Shown here one piece after another: positions 47,391 through 60,930 of a stretch of 64,000 nt of DNA. The notes beneath the pieces were generated by a model. The model worked only from the letters and a program-made list of their open reading frames with translations. It ran no database searches and was not told where the DNA came from. How positions within the stretch are numbered: position 1 is the stretch's first letter; the number at the start of each line of letters is the position of its first letter. Made by a program: the position numbers and the translations under genes. The DNA comes from Sipunculus nudus (taxonomy: Eukaryota > Annelida > Sipuncula > Golfingiida > Sipunculidae): positions 43,586,019 through 43,650,018 of the forward strand of contig CM049306.1 in NCBI GenBank assembly GCA_026874595.1, read 5' to 3'.

Positions 47391-50300
47391 CTGAAATAAC
47401 AACAATATTTTGTCAAAATACTAAAATTACTCAAAACATGTTAATACTCCAAAGAATATATATTTGCTTAAAGCTGTATATACATGAACCAGTAGTCAGT
47501 GTATTTGATTAAGAGTGGATCTGATCCTATTTAGAGGTGTTAATATATTATCAAAAGCCTAGGGTTACCCATTCATTATTTTACTCTTTCAGATCAGTTT
47601 CATGCAAAATACAACAGATGGCACTGCACAGGTGAATTCATCTCTAGATATAGACAGACTGAAATTTTTTTTTTCTGATCAGTGGTCCAGCAACAGGTTC
47701 TTTGTGAAATGTCAAATTCTTCAAGACTTATTGGGAAAATATGGAAAATGAACCCCTTAGGACACACTTGGCATCATTCTCAACAATGCAAGACCAAAAA
47801 CGGGCATTTCTGAGGTGTAGCCACAGAGGAGTTGCATGACAACAATTTAGTGGCAGCACCATTATGGCATTAATAATCATTCAGACATTTAACTGAGCAG
47901 GACTGTCAAGGATATACTGCATGATTTTCACGTCAAACCTGATGTTTTCTTTTTCACCTCTGTAACAGTGGCATATATTAATGTTTCCAGAAGACCTTGC
48001 ATGTACAGCTTTATGCTTTTTGTAGTGGTCATGTTGCATTCATGCCAACTCATTCTACATGTAACCTCATTCCTTGCAGAGGCTGCCTTTGCCTTATATT
48101 CCAGCCAGGGTGCTGGCACAAGGTTAAGAATGTCCTAATCAGTGACAGCAGGGTACTGCAGATGTTCTCTTTCACTTACAATGAGATAATTTGTTGAAAC
48201 AATACTGTGGCCTCATAAATTCCTTGTTGCTTTTGTCTATTTTTAACAAGATCAAGTAGGCCAGGGTAGACAGATGAATCCTTCATCTGTTACACTGCTA
48301 CAGGTTGCAAGATTTGTTTCTTTCCTAAAATATTACCCAAAGACAAACCTCCATGATTATATTTGATACCGTTCACTCAGTTGCCTGCAATGGAAGAGTC
48401 TTAGTGAATAAATTTTGGAACAGTACAGAAACTGCATGGTGCCCTGGTTGCCATATAAAGCATACCCTTCCTTTGCAAGCAGTGAGCAAGTGGAATGAGT
48501 TAAAGCAAATGTAGTATGACCAGTGTTTAAAGAGTGTAGCCTCAGGCTATTCACATGAGTCACAACTTTCTAGCCCTTCCAGGAACAACACAAGCTTTAC
48601 AAGTATCCTGATAGCAAGCTGAGAGGGCAGGGGTGTCAGTCAAAGATTAATCATGATAATTTCGCATGACTGAAAGTCAAGGAAGCTAATGATAGAAAGC
48701 ACACTGTGTAGTATTTATCAAGAGACCAGCAGTAAACCCAATGATCCAAACAGTTACTGTGGCCCTGGGGTAATCATGTGAAACATGACACAAGTTGTGT
48801 GGAATAAAGATGCACTGTCTCAGAGGATTGTTATATTTTTATTTATATTTAATCAGGTCGGGCAGGAATTAATGAACCTCAACTGAAACCTCATAAGACT
48901 TTCATTGGAACACTGGGAGTGAGCATGGAGTGACCTTTGCATGTTGTTTGAAAATAAATCTTGTATAAGAAAGACACATCGTGCTTTGGACTGTTCAGCT
49001 CCTGTGAAAGTTCCTCAGGCAGTTATTCTAGTTAAAAGAAAAGACTAGATCGATGTCGACTCATCAGATCATTCAGAGAAAGAAGGATGATTTCTGTCAA
49101 CCCTCATGCTGTGTGATATGTATTATGTTCCACCAAGGCCATACTATGTCCTTGATAATGTATGAAACTTTTATAACTGGTATAGATTTGTTTCTTTTAC
49201 AACTGGTATATATTTGTTAAGCATTAAATTTTAAATTATTTAAATCCAATGAAAAAATGAGACACTTGCCTTATCGTGGAGACAAAAATAGACAAGAAAT
49301 AAATATCTTGACATGAAAAGGTTGTTTTTAATGCAATTGATGTTTACTAGAACATATTTTATTATTTGTTGATAGGTGAGCAATGAGAAACTGTCACTGG
49401 ATGCTGGTCTTACAATTTCCTAAAATGTAATTGACCAGAGTGAGGTTGATGGTTCATAGGTTATTTCATATCAAGGGAAGAGATGGTGAAGTATCCATAA
49501 AAAGTGACCTGTGGGTCATGATGCTAAGCTGAAAGACAAATAAGAAATGTTTATAGCTCATAATAAAAGATGTAAGGCCAAAAAAAGACAAAAAGGTACA
49601 GTTCTCAGGCAACACCCGCAACAATTTTAACCCCCCGCATCAAAAATTTTGATTTTGATTTTCATCTTTCAAGTAGATAAAAAAATACAATTTTGGTCAG
49701 ATTTGCTTTGTTATGTAGTCTGCTTTCCTGATTATATGACTTTTTTATCAAAACTACAAAAAAAGGTAAAACAAATAAAAGAACGCCCGTCCGCACTGGT
49801 TTCTTGAAAAAAGTGCCTGAGAACCTTTTTTTGGGAGGCCTAACTTGTAAAGTTATATTTGACATGATTTAAGGATTAATTTAGTGTAAAAGAACTTGCC
49901 ACAAACTATATATGCAAACTGTAGATTCTATTCTTTAACAATTTCCAGCTGACATGAAATCTTTCAGCTACAAACACCAATTCAGTCTGCTGTGATTTTA
50001 AATTTTATCTTGTTGGGCTATTGCTCTTAAATCTAGACAATTTTTGACTTTACAAAAGAAAATCTTTTGAAATAATTTTCATCAAAATTGAATGACCTCC
50101 CTCCTGGTGAGGTGACATATCTGGTGTAATATACAGTAGTAGCTACTGAGTATTGCTGCTTAGTATTAATATACATATATGTTGTGTTGCATATATCATA
50201 CTCAATTCAATGTTTTAACTCAAACTAAAATAAACAATGCCTGTCATCTGATACAAAAGTCCAGTTTTTAAGTTATTATGAAACAACAAAGCAAGACTAA

Positions 50301-50517
50301 AATGTATCCTAAAACTGGTAAATTACACTCAGACATGTATAACCTTTTGATGAGAAACCCTGTATGAAACTGACACTCGCAAACAGTGCAGGTGCCCTGT
50401 GTAGCAAATGTAATTGATTTAAGGTACTGTACAAAACTGGCATCTATGTACATTGACAATACAAGCTTATTTAAATACAATACGGCCTGTATTAAAATGC
50501 TACATATATCCATTTAC
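47391..50517 (-). other. FANK1: FANK1 intron 1
   Basis: Bounded by GTAAATG (50517-50511) and TTATTTCAG. It is AT-rich and holds the degenerate family H head near 49502 (AAGTGACCTGTGGGTCATG). No other gene was seen. Confidence 0.65.
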
Positions 50518-50545
50518 CTGGTGATGTTTTGTCTCCAAATGTCAT
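50518..50545 (-). CDS. FANK1: FANK1 exon 1: probable start codon exon
   Basis: ATG at 50545-50543 in a favourable context (GTTGCCATGA) opens a nine-codon reading, MTFGDKTSP, plus one base, ending at a donor GTAAATG. The leftover G joins the CT of exon 2 to make Ala, giving TSPAPERPPPPVVGK across the junction. Vertebrate FANK1 likewise has only a short Pro-rich leader before PPVVGKV, so length and phase fit. No start exon closer to exon 2 was noticed. The frame remains open upstream of this ATG, so a longer N-terminus or upstream exon is possible. The call rests on phase, donor and leader length, not on leader sequence similarity. Confidence 0.6.
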
Positions 50546-53330
50546 GGCAACGCACACAAAAGACCAACCAGGATCTATAAACACACCGTTTTTGTAGAAC
50601 TGTTGCTGTACTGAATAAACTACCTGATACCAGCTAGCGTACATATATAATATGTCTCTCCTGTACCCCAGTAAGGCAGACAAATAAACAGACACTCTAT
50701 GGTGATTAACAAGAGAGGTCACTGGGTGCAGGGTGAATCTCTTGTGGGTAATCATGATTCTAAATAGCTAACCACTCATGTGGTATTTACGTTGCTGATG
50801 TAAGTCTGGTGCAGTTGTAACAACCCGGTGTGGAACAACAAACTACACACACAGTCATATAATACATGATGTAGTACCTACAGCACTGAAAAGTTGAGCA
50901 CAGACCACTTGTGTGTTGTTAACAAACATTGCCAGACTAGGTTTAAGTATTATAGTTTATCTAATCCAGTTTGTTCATGGGATCTTTATATAGCTCAGTA
51001 ATAATTTTGCATACCTACTGCACCAAACTCTTAGTTGGCTCTTACATATGGCCCTAGATTTATTGTATTCGACGTAATAAGCTTTTTAATTTTATTCTTT
51101 TGTACCCCAAAAAGCACACCCCCCCAGTCTATTATGTTCCAGTTGTGTCACCTCTTACGATCCCCTGATATTGACACTTTTTACATCCAGCACGTTCGTG
51201 ACAATCCTGGGAAGCAAAAGAGCCCAAATGATGATTGTGTAAAATTAATTAAATGATAACTAATCCAAACAATAAATTTAGTGTATTCATCATCTTAACA
51301 CCAACATATTACATAAGAATGGTACTTGCATATCATACACCTACCATTAATATAAACAGGCTGACACATTTCTGTAGCTGATGTCAACTGCCACTTTTCC
51401 AGGATTGAAAATCACAGAAACGGATGCCAAAACCCTAAACAAGCCGTCCTTATTATTATAAATAAATATCCACTGAACAAACTTAATTTATTATGTGTAA
51501 CCATCTTTCACAAGTCACAAACACTGAACTCTGCGAGTTTGCTGACCCGCAAACAGCAAATTAACAGGTAACTATAACTTTACCCAATATGTTCCAAGTA
51601 GCCAGTGCTCATATTAGACGAGCGTTTTTTCCTCCATGCATACTGTTTATATTCCGTGAATTTAATACACATATGAAGATGTTGTCACCCAGATTAGAGC
51701 TCTGTGGATATGGTCAATTGAACGGACCAAGAGACAATTCATATCCTAAAGTTTCTCAGCAACAAGGCAATCGGACGTCAGCTGTTAATTGCTTTTCTGA
51801 AAACTGATGCGGTTTCCATGTGTCAAAAGAATCAAACGTTAATTTAGCCTTGAGGTGCTGGCATGTTTCAAACTTCGGTACATTTTTTAACGACAACTTA
51901 ATTTTACAAGTGAATCTGGCCAAACTGTCATATATTGATGTAACACTCAGCAAAAGTTAGTGAACTGGCTTGACCTCAAAATTAACACAACTGGCCAAAA
52001 ACCCTGATAAGTCAATGGGAGAACACAGAAATTCCTTTCGACAGTACAGATGGTTTATATATATTTGTGATGGAAAGCCAAGATGTTAATAGTAAATACG
52101 GTATGGACGATTCCATCGTATAAATGTGGTGCTGTTCTAAGTTTAGAAATGGCTTTATTTTGAGGATTATGGGGAAAATTTTAGGTGCTAATTTAGGGGA
52201 AATTTCCTGTCGCTAGTCAATATGTTTGGGATTGGGATACCCTGACATAATTTCATGCCCTCAAAATCATCAAGCGAGGCAGGGAAAATGACTGTGACTA
52301 CCAAAACTTTTTAGGTGAGAATCACTCATTCCTTCAGTTTTCTTAAGAAGAGCCCTAAAAAATCGAGAGGGGAGGGCTAATTACAGTGGGGGCCCTTGTT
52401 ATGTCCCCTTCCAATTTTATGGAAGGGGAAGAGTTGAACTTTAACTTAACCCTTAATTACATTTGTATATTATGTTATTATATTATGCATGATACAATTT
52501 AGTTTGGAACTGAGAAATTTAATAAAAGTGTCTGTGACAATATAAACAATGTTGATGAGAATCATATATGATCAAAATCAAGATATCTGACTTCTCATTA
52601 TTAGTTAACAGGCATGAGTTTTCTGATAATGAAATTGACACTTAGATAGAGACATAGTCGCAGCCTCACAAAAAGGGCACAAATATGCACCAGAAAACTC
52701 TATTTCCACATTTTTTTAAAAAATTTCCACATGATCACTAGACATGTTGGTACCCCCCTTTTAATATTCCTGGATCTGCTACTTGTGAAGCCATATTGAC
52801 ATAATATCAGGTATATACTAAAAGACCGCTGAATAAATATTTAACTATGGTACTTATCGTGGTTTCAAAAAATATTTTTATTCATTGGGTGACTCAACAC
52901 ATAAACCTATATGCTATTTCTAGTTATCACTGCTTTAACAATATGATAATGATAATTATTATAATTATAATCATTATACTAATAATCAATAATAATTATT
53001 ATAAAAAGAGTACATATCTAAAATCTTTCATTGCGTGTCCTTTAGAAAAGTAAAAATATAAAAATAAATAAAAAGCACATGTCCCATCAACTTGAAATAT
53101 GATCATGAAATGCAAATATCAATATGTTATATCTATAAGTTATCAAGAAACAAGGGCTAATCATCAATGTTGCTCCTGAATTAAACAACCCCTATTGTTA
53201 GTGAGGTTCAGTGTGAAATTTTATATAACTGTGGCATCCCCCCCCCCCCCCCCCACTGCTTCCCTACCTAATTGTATTCAGTGATATACTAAACTTTAAC
53301 ACAATATTCATAACTGAAATAAAGACCTAC
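50546..53330. other. Region upstream of FANK1, largely unassigned
   Basis: No TATA box or perfect X-box was found within about 350 bp upstream of the proposed start. A GTAATAAGC repeat head lies at 51064, and fragments of the GGGGG/GGATCTGC-type repeat lie near 52360-52440 and 52750-52790. Confidence 0.5.
53238..53254. repeat. 17-nt poly-C tract
   Basis: An uninterrupted run of 17 C. Confidence 0.95.
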
Positions 53331-53413
53331 CATAGTCTCCAGAAACATCGCCTGACACAGGATTAATAATACATTTGTAACCATTGTGGCATGCAGGTAG
53401 GGGATGTATCACA
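53331..53413 (-). CDS. Candidate 83-bp exon of an unidentified gene
   Basis: On the minus strand an acceptor TTTCTTACCATAG (AG at 53415-53414) and donor GTAGGTC bound 83 bases open in the frame VIHPLPACHNGYKCIINP followed by Val-Ser-Gly-Asp-Val-Ser-Gly-Asp-Tyr and one base. The CxxxxxC spacing suggests a small secreted or extracellular Cys module, but I cannot name a family. It would end in phase 1, which would formally also fit FANK1 exon 2. An extended FANK1 N-terminus of this kind is unlike the family, so a separate gene or chance is preferred. Confidence 0.25.
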
Positions 53414-55040
53414 CTATGGTAAGAAATAATTCATAAGCACATGTTTTATCTGCCAGGCCATGTTTAAATCCCTAGAATCAGACTCTCTGTCTGTGTCTCA
53501 GTATGGGACCAAGTCATGATCCTACTGTACTGACCACTTGGCAGTCATACACATACTTTACAGGGAAATCACAACTGTCATGCTATATCACAGACTGATA
53601 TGCAGGGATTGAAATATCCTAGGGTCAACAGGCATGATGCTTGTTTTTTTAAGAAAATATATTAATGTTGGCTTGGCACAAAATTAAGCTATATTGTGTA
53701 GAAACATTAAAGAAAAGACAAGATTGGGTATGGAAATAACTGGCCAATTTATTAAGACAACTAAACATGAACTTACAAACAGAAACAAACATGTTTTTAG
53801 AAAAATTATCAATCATGCAACAGAGATTTTGTAAGTCTTTAAAATATTTCAAAGTATCTTAACATGGAGCTTTTTATTGGCAATATCATGAAAACCATGC
53901 CATGTCTTCTATTATTCTTAAATGAAAGGTATGCTGCATCCAGGTAAGTTTATTTAAATAGATTAAACAGACTCTACCTCCTGCCACAAAAATACTGATA
54001 TTTTATCAGTTATCTTATGTTGATGATTGATAAAAAATTACTCCCAATTCTCTGCCTTAATTTTAACAATGCTTATTTTCTAAATAGAGAGGATAACTAG
54101 CCCTTAGTACAATAATGTATATGTAAATGAAGTTATTCCTCTTGGATAAAAAACACACCAAAAAATAATATGAAAGGCTGTTAACATGTTTTAATTGAAT
54201 GAAACAAAATCTAATGTAAATTTATTGAAGCTGGTATGCACCACCATAAGCCAGATAATGCACACTGATTTTACGGGAGAATTCAAATAATGGCTTCTAT
54301 GCAGATGTGATAAATACACTGACAATGTGGTTCACTTATAATGACAAGATGAAAGGACACGGATTGTAGTGATGGTGAAAGTTACCTGTATTTTATTGAC
54401 AAGGTAATTAGTGCACACAATGGTGTGTCAATGATTAAGTTACTTTTTAAAGGCTGCTTTGGTATCAGCGCTCAGAAATGCTTCCCTCCCATTAGGGTGG
54501 GTTGTATAATGGAGTCTTTAAGAGAATTTCAGAATTTGAGCCCTAATAGTAATAACATGCATTCTGAGGGTATTATAACATCATAACTTAAAAAATACAA
54601 TATATGAACTAGAATAATTTTATTTAGACTGAAACTACAGATGAAATCTCTAAACTGAAAAAGTAGTTTACTGTAAAATAACTCTTTGTAGCAGTCTTAT
54701 TTACATAATGTAAAGGTTTTTAGTTAGCATTTTTTTAAAAATGTGAAGAGATGCACATGACTGAACAATCTGAATTTCTATATTTAATAAAAAGAATACT
54801 GTATTTGATGTAATGAGCACCCCCATGAACTTTTTAGAGATATAATCATTCATAAAAACGGAAGAGATGAGCCATTCTCTCCTAAAAAAATTTCTGCTGT
54901 ACTTATGGTCACAGTTATTTTGCCACCTCGTTTGATGATTTTGATGGTGTGAAATTAAGCTGGGTGTCCCAATAAATATTGGCTTAGGAGAGGAAATTTT
55001 CTTAAAATTAGTGACTAAAAGTTTCTCCAGAATCCTCAAA
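53414..55040. other. AT-rich sequence, one degenerate repeat
   Basis: A diverged GTAATGAGC repeat lies near 54797. No gene was seen. The 112-codon minus-strand frame at its right end runs through that repeat. Confidence 0.5.
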
Positions 55041-58000
55041 CAAGGGACCCATGGGTCACGGCGCTCAGCTGAAGGTGACAGTTATAACTGCATCACCATA
55101 GATTTTTTTAATTGCAATAAAATTTAAAATTACTATCCTCAGTGCTCAGGAACAAGGGCTCAATGATTGGGGATTGGGGGGGGGGGGGGTTACAACACCT
55201 CTGGATATAAACACAGAATACGGAATTAAATTCAATGGTGCTTACAGGGACTGGTGGGAGTTACAGCACCTCTGCATATACGTAAAGGATAAAATTTAAT
55301 TTAAATGAAATTATTTTTTATATATTTAAAAACAAGCAGAGAGATGGAAAACAAAGCAAATAACTTTAATTTCCATTCTACTGAGACAGGAAAATAATAA
55401 ACAAATATTTGCATTAGATCCTATTTTTTCTTTTGTTAAGTCATTTTTTTAAGTTTATAAATTTTACTTTATATTTACAATATATCATATATATCTGAAT
55501 ATTTAAATTGATTCACAAATCTATATTGCATCAACATTTATACTTTATTTAGTCAGGTATCATGACATTATGCACACAGATATATTTCTTTTTTTTTTTA
55601 ATATTTTTTAAATTGGCAAAGCAATAAATATATGAAAATATCACTCCAGAATTCACAATTTTTAATTACACCTTTATTTATCCATGATTTGTTTCATATA
55701 TTATCAAATTATGCATACTGATGGGTTAAATTATATTTTGTTTAATTATTTAAAAGGAAATTATTTCTTAAAAATGCTACATCAGAGCAAAGTGGCATCT
55801 CTTGGATTACTTCTTGAATTAACATTTCAAGAAAAGTTGTGCACATTGGATCAAAAACAGCTTTACATTTAAGGGAATACAGTTGACAATAACAAACCAT
55901 GTATTGCAATATAATTGGTGATGGTGGTGGTGCTTGGGGGGGGGGGGGACCTGGGGGGTGGGTGGGTGTTAGGGTAGGGCCCATGAGAATAAGTGTATGT
56001 TTATTACAGCAGAGGTGTTTTGCCAGTGCTGCATCACAAAGAAGGATACCTAGGCAAGGCTGTAGTAAGCCTGCATGGGGATATACAAAATGCAAATACA
56101 TTTGAGCATCTGAAAAACTTCAATAATTAGAATAATTTTAAAGCTTTTACTTTCAAATTCCAGAATTCAACAGATTAAATCCACATGTATCCTGGCTGTG
56201 AAAAGTAAATTAAATATACTTATGAGAAAAAAACGTGCAATGGTCAAATTTGGGCAAAATTTAAGGTACCAATTTTATATTTTTGCTAATATTTTAAAAA
56301 AATTAAAAGATTCTGATCTAATTTTGGGTATACAATTAAATTTTGATTAATTAAAGTTATATTACTGAAAAAAAATCCTAGCTTTCACATTTGTTTGTGT
56401 TAAGTGACCAAATATTTTTCCTGATTTTTTACAAAGTGCAATATGTTTTGGCCCATAACTTTTTTAAATTATACAATACAGACCTAATTTCTGGCATGTA
56501 CATAGGAACTATATAGAGGAATATTTATGGTAAATATGAGGAAAAACAAATGAGTGGTTTTGATATTAGATGGCCCTGAAGTGTGAAAATAGGTTTTTAA
56601 CAAGGGACCTATGGGTCACGACGCTCAGCTGTTATATATGATAAAAAAATATTATTTAGAAATGAGGCACATGCTGGTTTTGTGTGGTAATAAATATAAG
56701 CTGTATTATGAGTTGTTGTTGTTTAGCTTATGTATGATTTTGATAGTACCTTTGGAGACAGGGAAGAGGATTGATTTCATTTATTTTATTAACAAATGGA
56801 GTACTATTGTCACACAGATTTTGACTTGGCCATATAACTTATAAGCAGAACAAATAATATAAGAGTTTAACGATTTATTAAAAAAAATTACAAATATTGT
56901 CCCAAATATAATTTTTATAAAAAATAATAAGAGAATCATATGATTTTTTTAAATGAAATATAAATGATATGATTATTAAAATAATATTAAAGAATATATT
57001 CATGAATGCATTCATGAATACATTTTGAAAGTATTTGCACGAGTATTCATATACTTTCATTTTTACCTGAATTCCTATTCTTTATGCAAGAAATTTTATA
57101 ATGGAGTACATAATCATATTCGTATTTAAATACAATTACAAAGTATTCGCACCATGTCTGGTATTTATTCAGTTTCACCAACCAATGATGTTGAGAATCC
57201 AGAATATACAAAATTCACACATTTAAATAATGATCATAAGTACCTGGTTTTATGGCTTTTATTTATATTAAAAAATAACTGTACAAAATTCATTTTGGAC
57301 TAATTTCACATCAATGTACACACTAGACACAGTAGGAATCTAGATTAATATTATCAACTGCATCTTTGTCTATCATTAATTTCCTTCATATGATCCCTAA
57401 TGATTAGAAATGAATAATATGATTTACTTCTTTATCATTAAAATTGAACTGAAAAATGCCATAGGTGACTGCATGGTGTTATTTGGAATATGTGACATTC
57501 TACCCATCGATACAAGATTCTTATATCATCAGTAACTGCAAGTTAATTTACTGTTATTATAAACTAACAAATTCCTTTTCTATTTTTCTTTAATTTGTTA
57601 TTAAAAACCAATAAAAATTTATTAATTTATTGTTTATTGTTATGTTGTTGGTTAAAACTACTAGATGAGTTGGGTTGGACACCTGGATCAACTGTGGCTG
57701 GCCATAAGCTGCCTGGATTCCTGTATGCCTCGCCTCAAGCGTGCATAATTTGATGAAAGGTCAACAAGGTCAACATACAGGTGACTCAAGAGGGGCTGGA
57801 GAGAGCCAAAGTCTGACAGGGTCTCATAAAAACATTAATAAAAGCTACAATTTTTGGCCAATTTCTTTCAGCTTTCTAAACTAAAAAGCTGAAATCCGAA
57901 TGTGTGCATGATATGAAAATTATATCAACAGTGCTCACAAGACACAAATGTGCCATGGTCACAGTTGGGCAAAATTTAAGGTACTAATTTTATATTTATA

Positions 58001-59453
58001 CTTATAACTTATAAAATTTGAAAAATTCAGAACTAATTTTGGGTATTCAATTGAATCTTGATTAAATAATGTTACATCCCTGACAAAAAAATCTCTAGCT
58101 TCAGCAATGCCCTTGTTAAGGGAGTAAATATATTTCTTGATTTTTTACAAAAGTGCATTATGTTTGGGCCCTTAACTTAAAACAATTACACAATACTGAC
58201 ATCATTCTGGTATGTGCATAGAGAATGAAAAATATTTATATTATTTATGATTAAAGTCAGATCAGTGGTTTTGATATTAGGCAGTCTTGAAGTGTAACAA
58301 TGGGTTTTTAATGGAAAAATGAAGTTTTTCATTAATATCTTGAAGGTATTAAGTCCTAGTGACCAAATTCTTGGCATGGTAGGGGATTTTTGAGACATCT
58401 AACTGTATGCCGAATTTAAGGAACTAAGAGCTGAAGCTGGGGAGCTGAGCTCTTGCAAACTGCATAACACTAGCTTGATGTAAACAATATGTTACATGGT
58501 GCTTGAAAACTTATTAAAATCTACAGTTTTTGATCAACTGGTTTCAAATTTTTGGTGTTAACAGTTGAAATGCTAACAAAAACATGCTGTGAAAATTAAA
58601 TCCACAGTACTTACAGGAAAAAAACGTGCCATGGTCAAAGTTGGGCTAAATTTAAGGTACCAATTTTTTATTTTTTTTTAATATTTTAGAAAATTTAAAA
58701 GATTTTCATCTAATTTTGGGTATACAATTTAATTTTGATTAATTAAAGTTATATTACTGGAAAAAAGGTCGATAGCTTTAACATTTTTTGTGTTAAGTGA
58801 TCAAATATCTTTCCTGATTTTTTAAAAAATGCATTATGTTTGGGCCCATAACTTTTTTAAATTAAATAATACAGACATAATTTCTGGTATGTACATAGGA
58901 AATATATAGAGGAATATTTATGGTAAATATGAGGAAAAACAGATGAGTGGTTTTGATATTAGGCAGTCCTGAAGTGTGAAAATAGGTTTTTAATAAAAAA
59001 TTGAGGTTTTTCCTTAATTTCTCAGAGGAACGAAGTTGCAAAGACCCAGTTTTCGGCTTGGTAGAAGATCTTGGGGACATCTAACATTATGCCGAATTTT
59101 GGATTCCTAGGTCTTACGGTTTCAAAACGTGCCACATCTACGGACGGACGGACAGACGGACGGACGACGGACAATGGACCACGACTATAGCTCAGATGAC
59201 TTATAGTCAGCTGAGCTAATAAAAAATTGAGGTTTTTCCTTAATTTCTCAAAGGAACAAAGTCACAAAGACCCAGTTTTTGGCTTGGTAGGAGATCTTGG
59301 ATGCATCTAACATAGTGCTGAATTATGAATTCCTAGGTCTTATGGTTTCAAAACGTGCCACTTCTAAGGACGGACAGACAGACAGATGGACGGACGGACG
59401 ACGGACAATGGACCACGACTATAGCTCAGATGACTTATAGTCAGCTGAGCTAA
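55041..59453 (+). repeat. Older family H element, interrupted by a younger one
   Basis: The head CAAGGGACCCATGGGTCACG lies at 55041-55060 and the hairpin end at 59422-59452. Sequence up to 56600 (ending GGTTTTTAA) resumes at 59220 (TAAAAAATTGAGG), which is exactly how the uninterrupted copy near 58986-59004 reads. Removing 56601-59219 leaves an element of about 1.8 kb. GCTCAGCTGA near the head (55063-55072) is inverted as TCAGCTGAGC in the end hairpin. Confidence 0.75.
56601..59219 (+). repeat. Younger family H element nested in the older copy (2.6 kb)
   Basis: It begins CAAGGGACCTATGGGTCACG and ends at the hairpin 59188-59218, just before TAAAAAATTG of the host copy. It contains two internal copies (from about 57930 and 58600) of the block TTTAAGGTACCAATTT, TAATTTTGGGTATACAATT and GTGGTTTTGATATTAGGCAG. 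No protein-coding gene was recognised in it, so it is non-autonomous. Confidence 0.75.
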
Positions 59454-59739
59454 AATCATAAAATTTATCTAGTTTATGCACCAGCTGGGGGAGGGGGGGG
59501 GGGAGGGGTAGTGAAGGGCGGAGGGGAAGCCTGCTAGTAGTGGCCAAGCTGAGCCAAGGCAAGCTGCCTGGAGTAGGTTACATAACACAAGAGAAGGCTG
59601 TACCACTAGGTGGACTTGATGTAAACAACACTTGACATGGTGTATAAAAACTTGAGTAAAAGCTTCTCTTTTCAATCAATTCCTTTGAAATATCAGATTT
59701 TAAAAGATTAAACCTTTAAATCAACAATGCTTATAGGGA

Positions 59740-60338
59740 AAAAACATGCCGTAGCCAAAGATGGACAAAATTTAAGGTATTGATATTTTATTTATGCTAA
59801 TAACTTAAAAAATTTGCAAAATTCAGATATAATTTTGGGTAAACAATTGAATCTTGATTAAATTAAGTTTTATCCCTGAAAAAAAAGTCTCCAGCTTCAG
59901 CAATTCTCAAGTTAAGTGAGTAAATATATTTCCTGAATCTTAAAAAACTGCATTATATTTGGGCCCATAACTTCAAAACAATGTACAATACTGACTTAAT
60001 TTTTGGAATGATCAAAGAAAATATATGGGAGAATATGAATACTAATTATGATTAAAAAAAAGATTGGTGGTTTTGATATTAGGCAGCCGTGAAATGTTAC
60101 AATGGTTTTTTATGGAAAACAGGTTTTTCCTTTATATTTCAAAGGAACGAAGCCGTAGTGACCCAATTTTTGGTATGGTAGGAGATTTTGGGGACATTAA
60201 ACTGTATGCAAAATTTTACATTCATTGGTCCAACGGTTTAAAACGTGCCCTGTTAACCGACGGACAGCCGGACTGACGGCCGGACGACGGACATTGGACC
60301 ACGACTATAGCTCAGATGACTTATAGTCAGCTGAGCTG
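59740..60338 (+). repeat. Third family H end with partial body
   Basis: It repeats the TTTAAGGTAT, TAATTTTGGGTA and GATATTAGGCAGCC blocks and closes with GACGGCCGGACGACGGAC and the hairpin at 60308-60338, whose last base is G instead of A. No matching head was found, so it is truncated or a tandem piece. Confidence 0.7.
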
Positions 60339-60930
60339 AAAAGAGGTAACATCTGAGCCTAGCACAGCACAGAAAGGGTGTTTTTTGGGGTACAATTTAA
60401 ACAAAAAAATTTGAGAGCACCCAGGGCCTTCATTACTTCAAATACCATACACTATAAATATTATAGTTCTGTAACGTGTAGTACATGAACATGTGATATG
60501 AACAAAATAACAGAGTAAGCTGTGGTCCAGGAAAACAAATTTGCATGTGACAAAGGGTGTATATAAACAGTCCAGGTGATGTTTAACAAAATGATCAAGC
60601 CTGCAGGGATGATCAAACCAGACCCTTAATCTACTTGTAAGAAGGTGAGTGTATATGAGAAGTCATGTTCCCGTAATACCAGATCTACATGACAGTTTAC
60701 ACAAGCCAGCCTAGTCTTTCATGGATGTGTGAGCATGGCTTATTTTAACACAGTAAATACAAGGATTTAGAAATCACCTGTGGTGGAATCAGGTCGGAAC
60801 GGTTCAGTTTGGTAGACCCATAGGTCTAGGGTATGCATTTTGGGCTTAAGCATGTGTACTGGATTGGATTTGTAGAAATCTACCCCTACCATGAAAATCC
60901 CCCTCCTAAAGCCGGGTTTAAATGGGAATA

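Noticed and set aside
55742-56101. 119-codon minus-strand frame with a Pro-rich stretch
   Set aside because: The Pro run is the translation of a poly-G tract, and the frame lies inside the older family H element.
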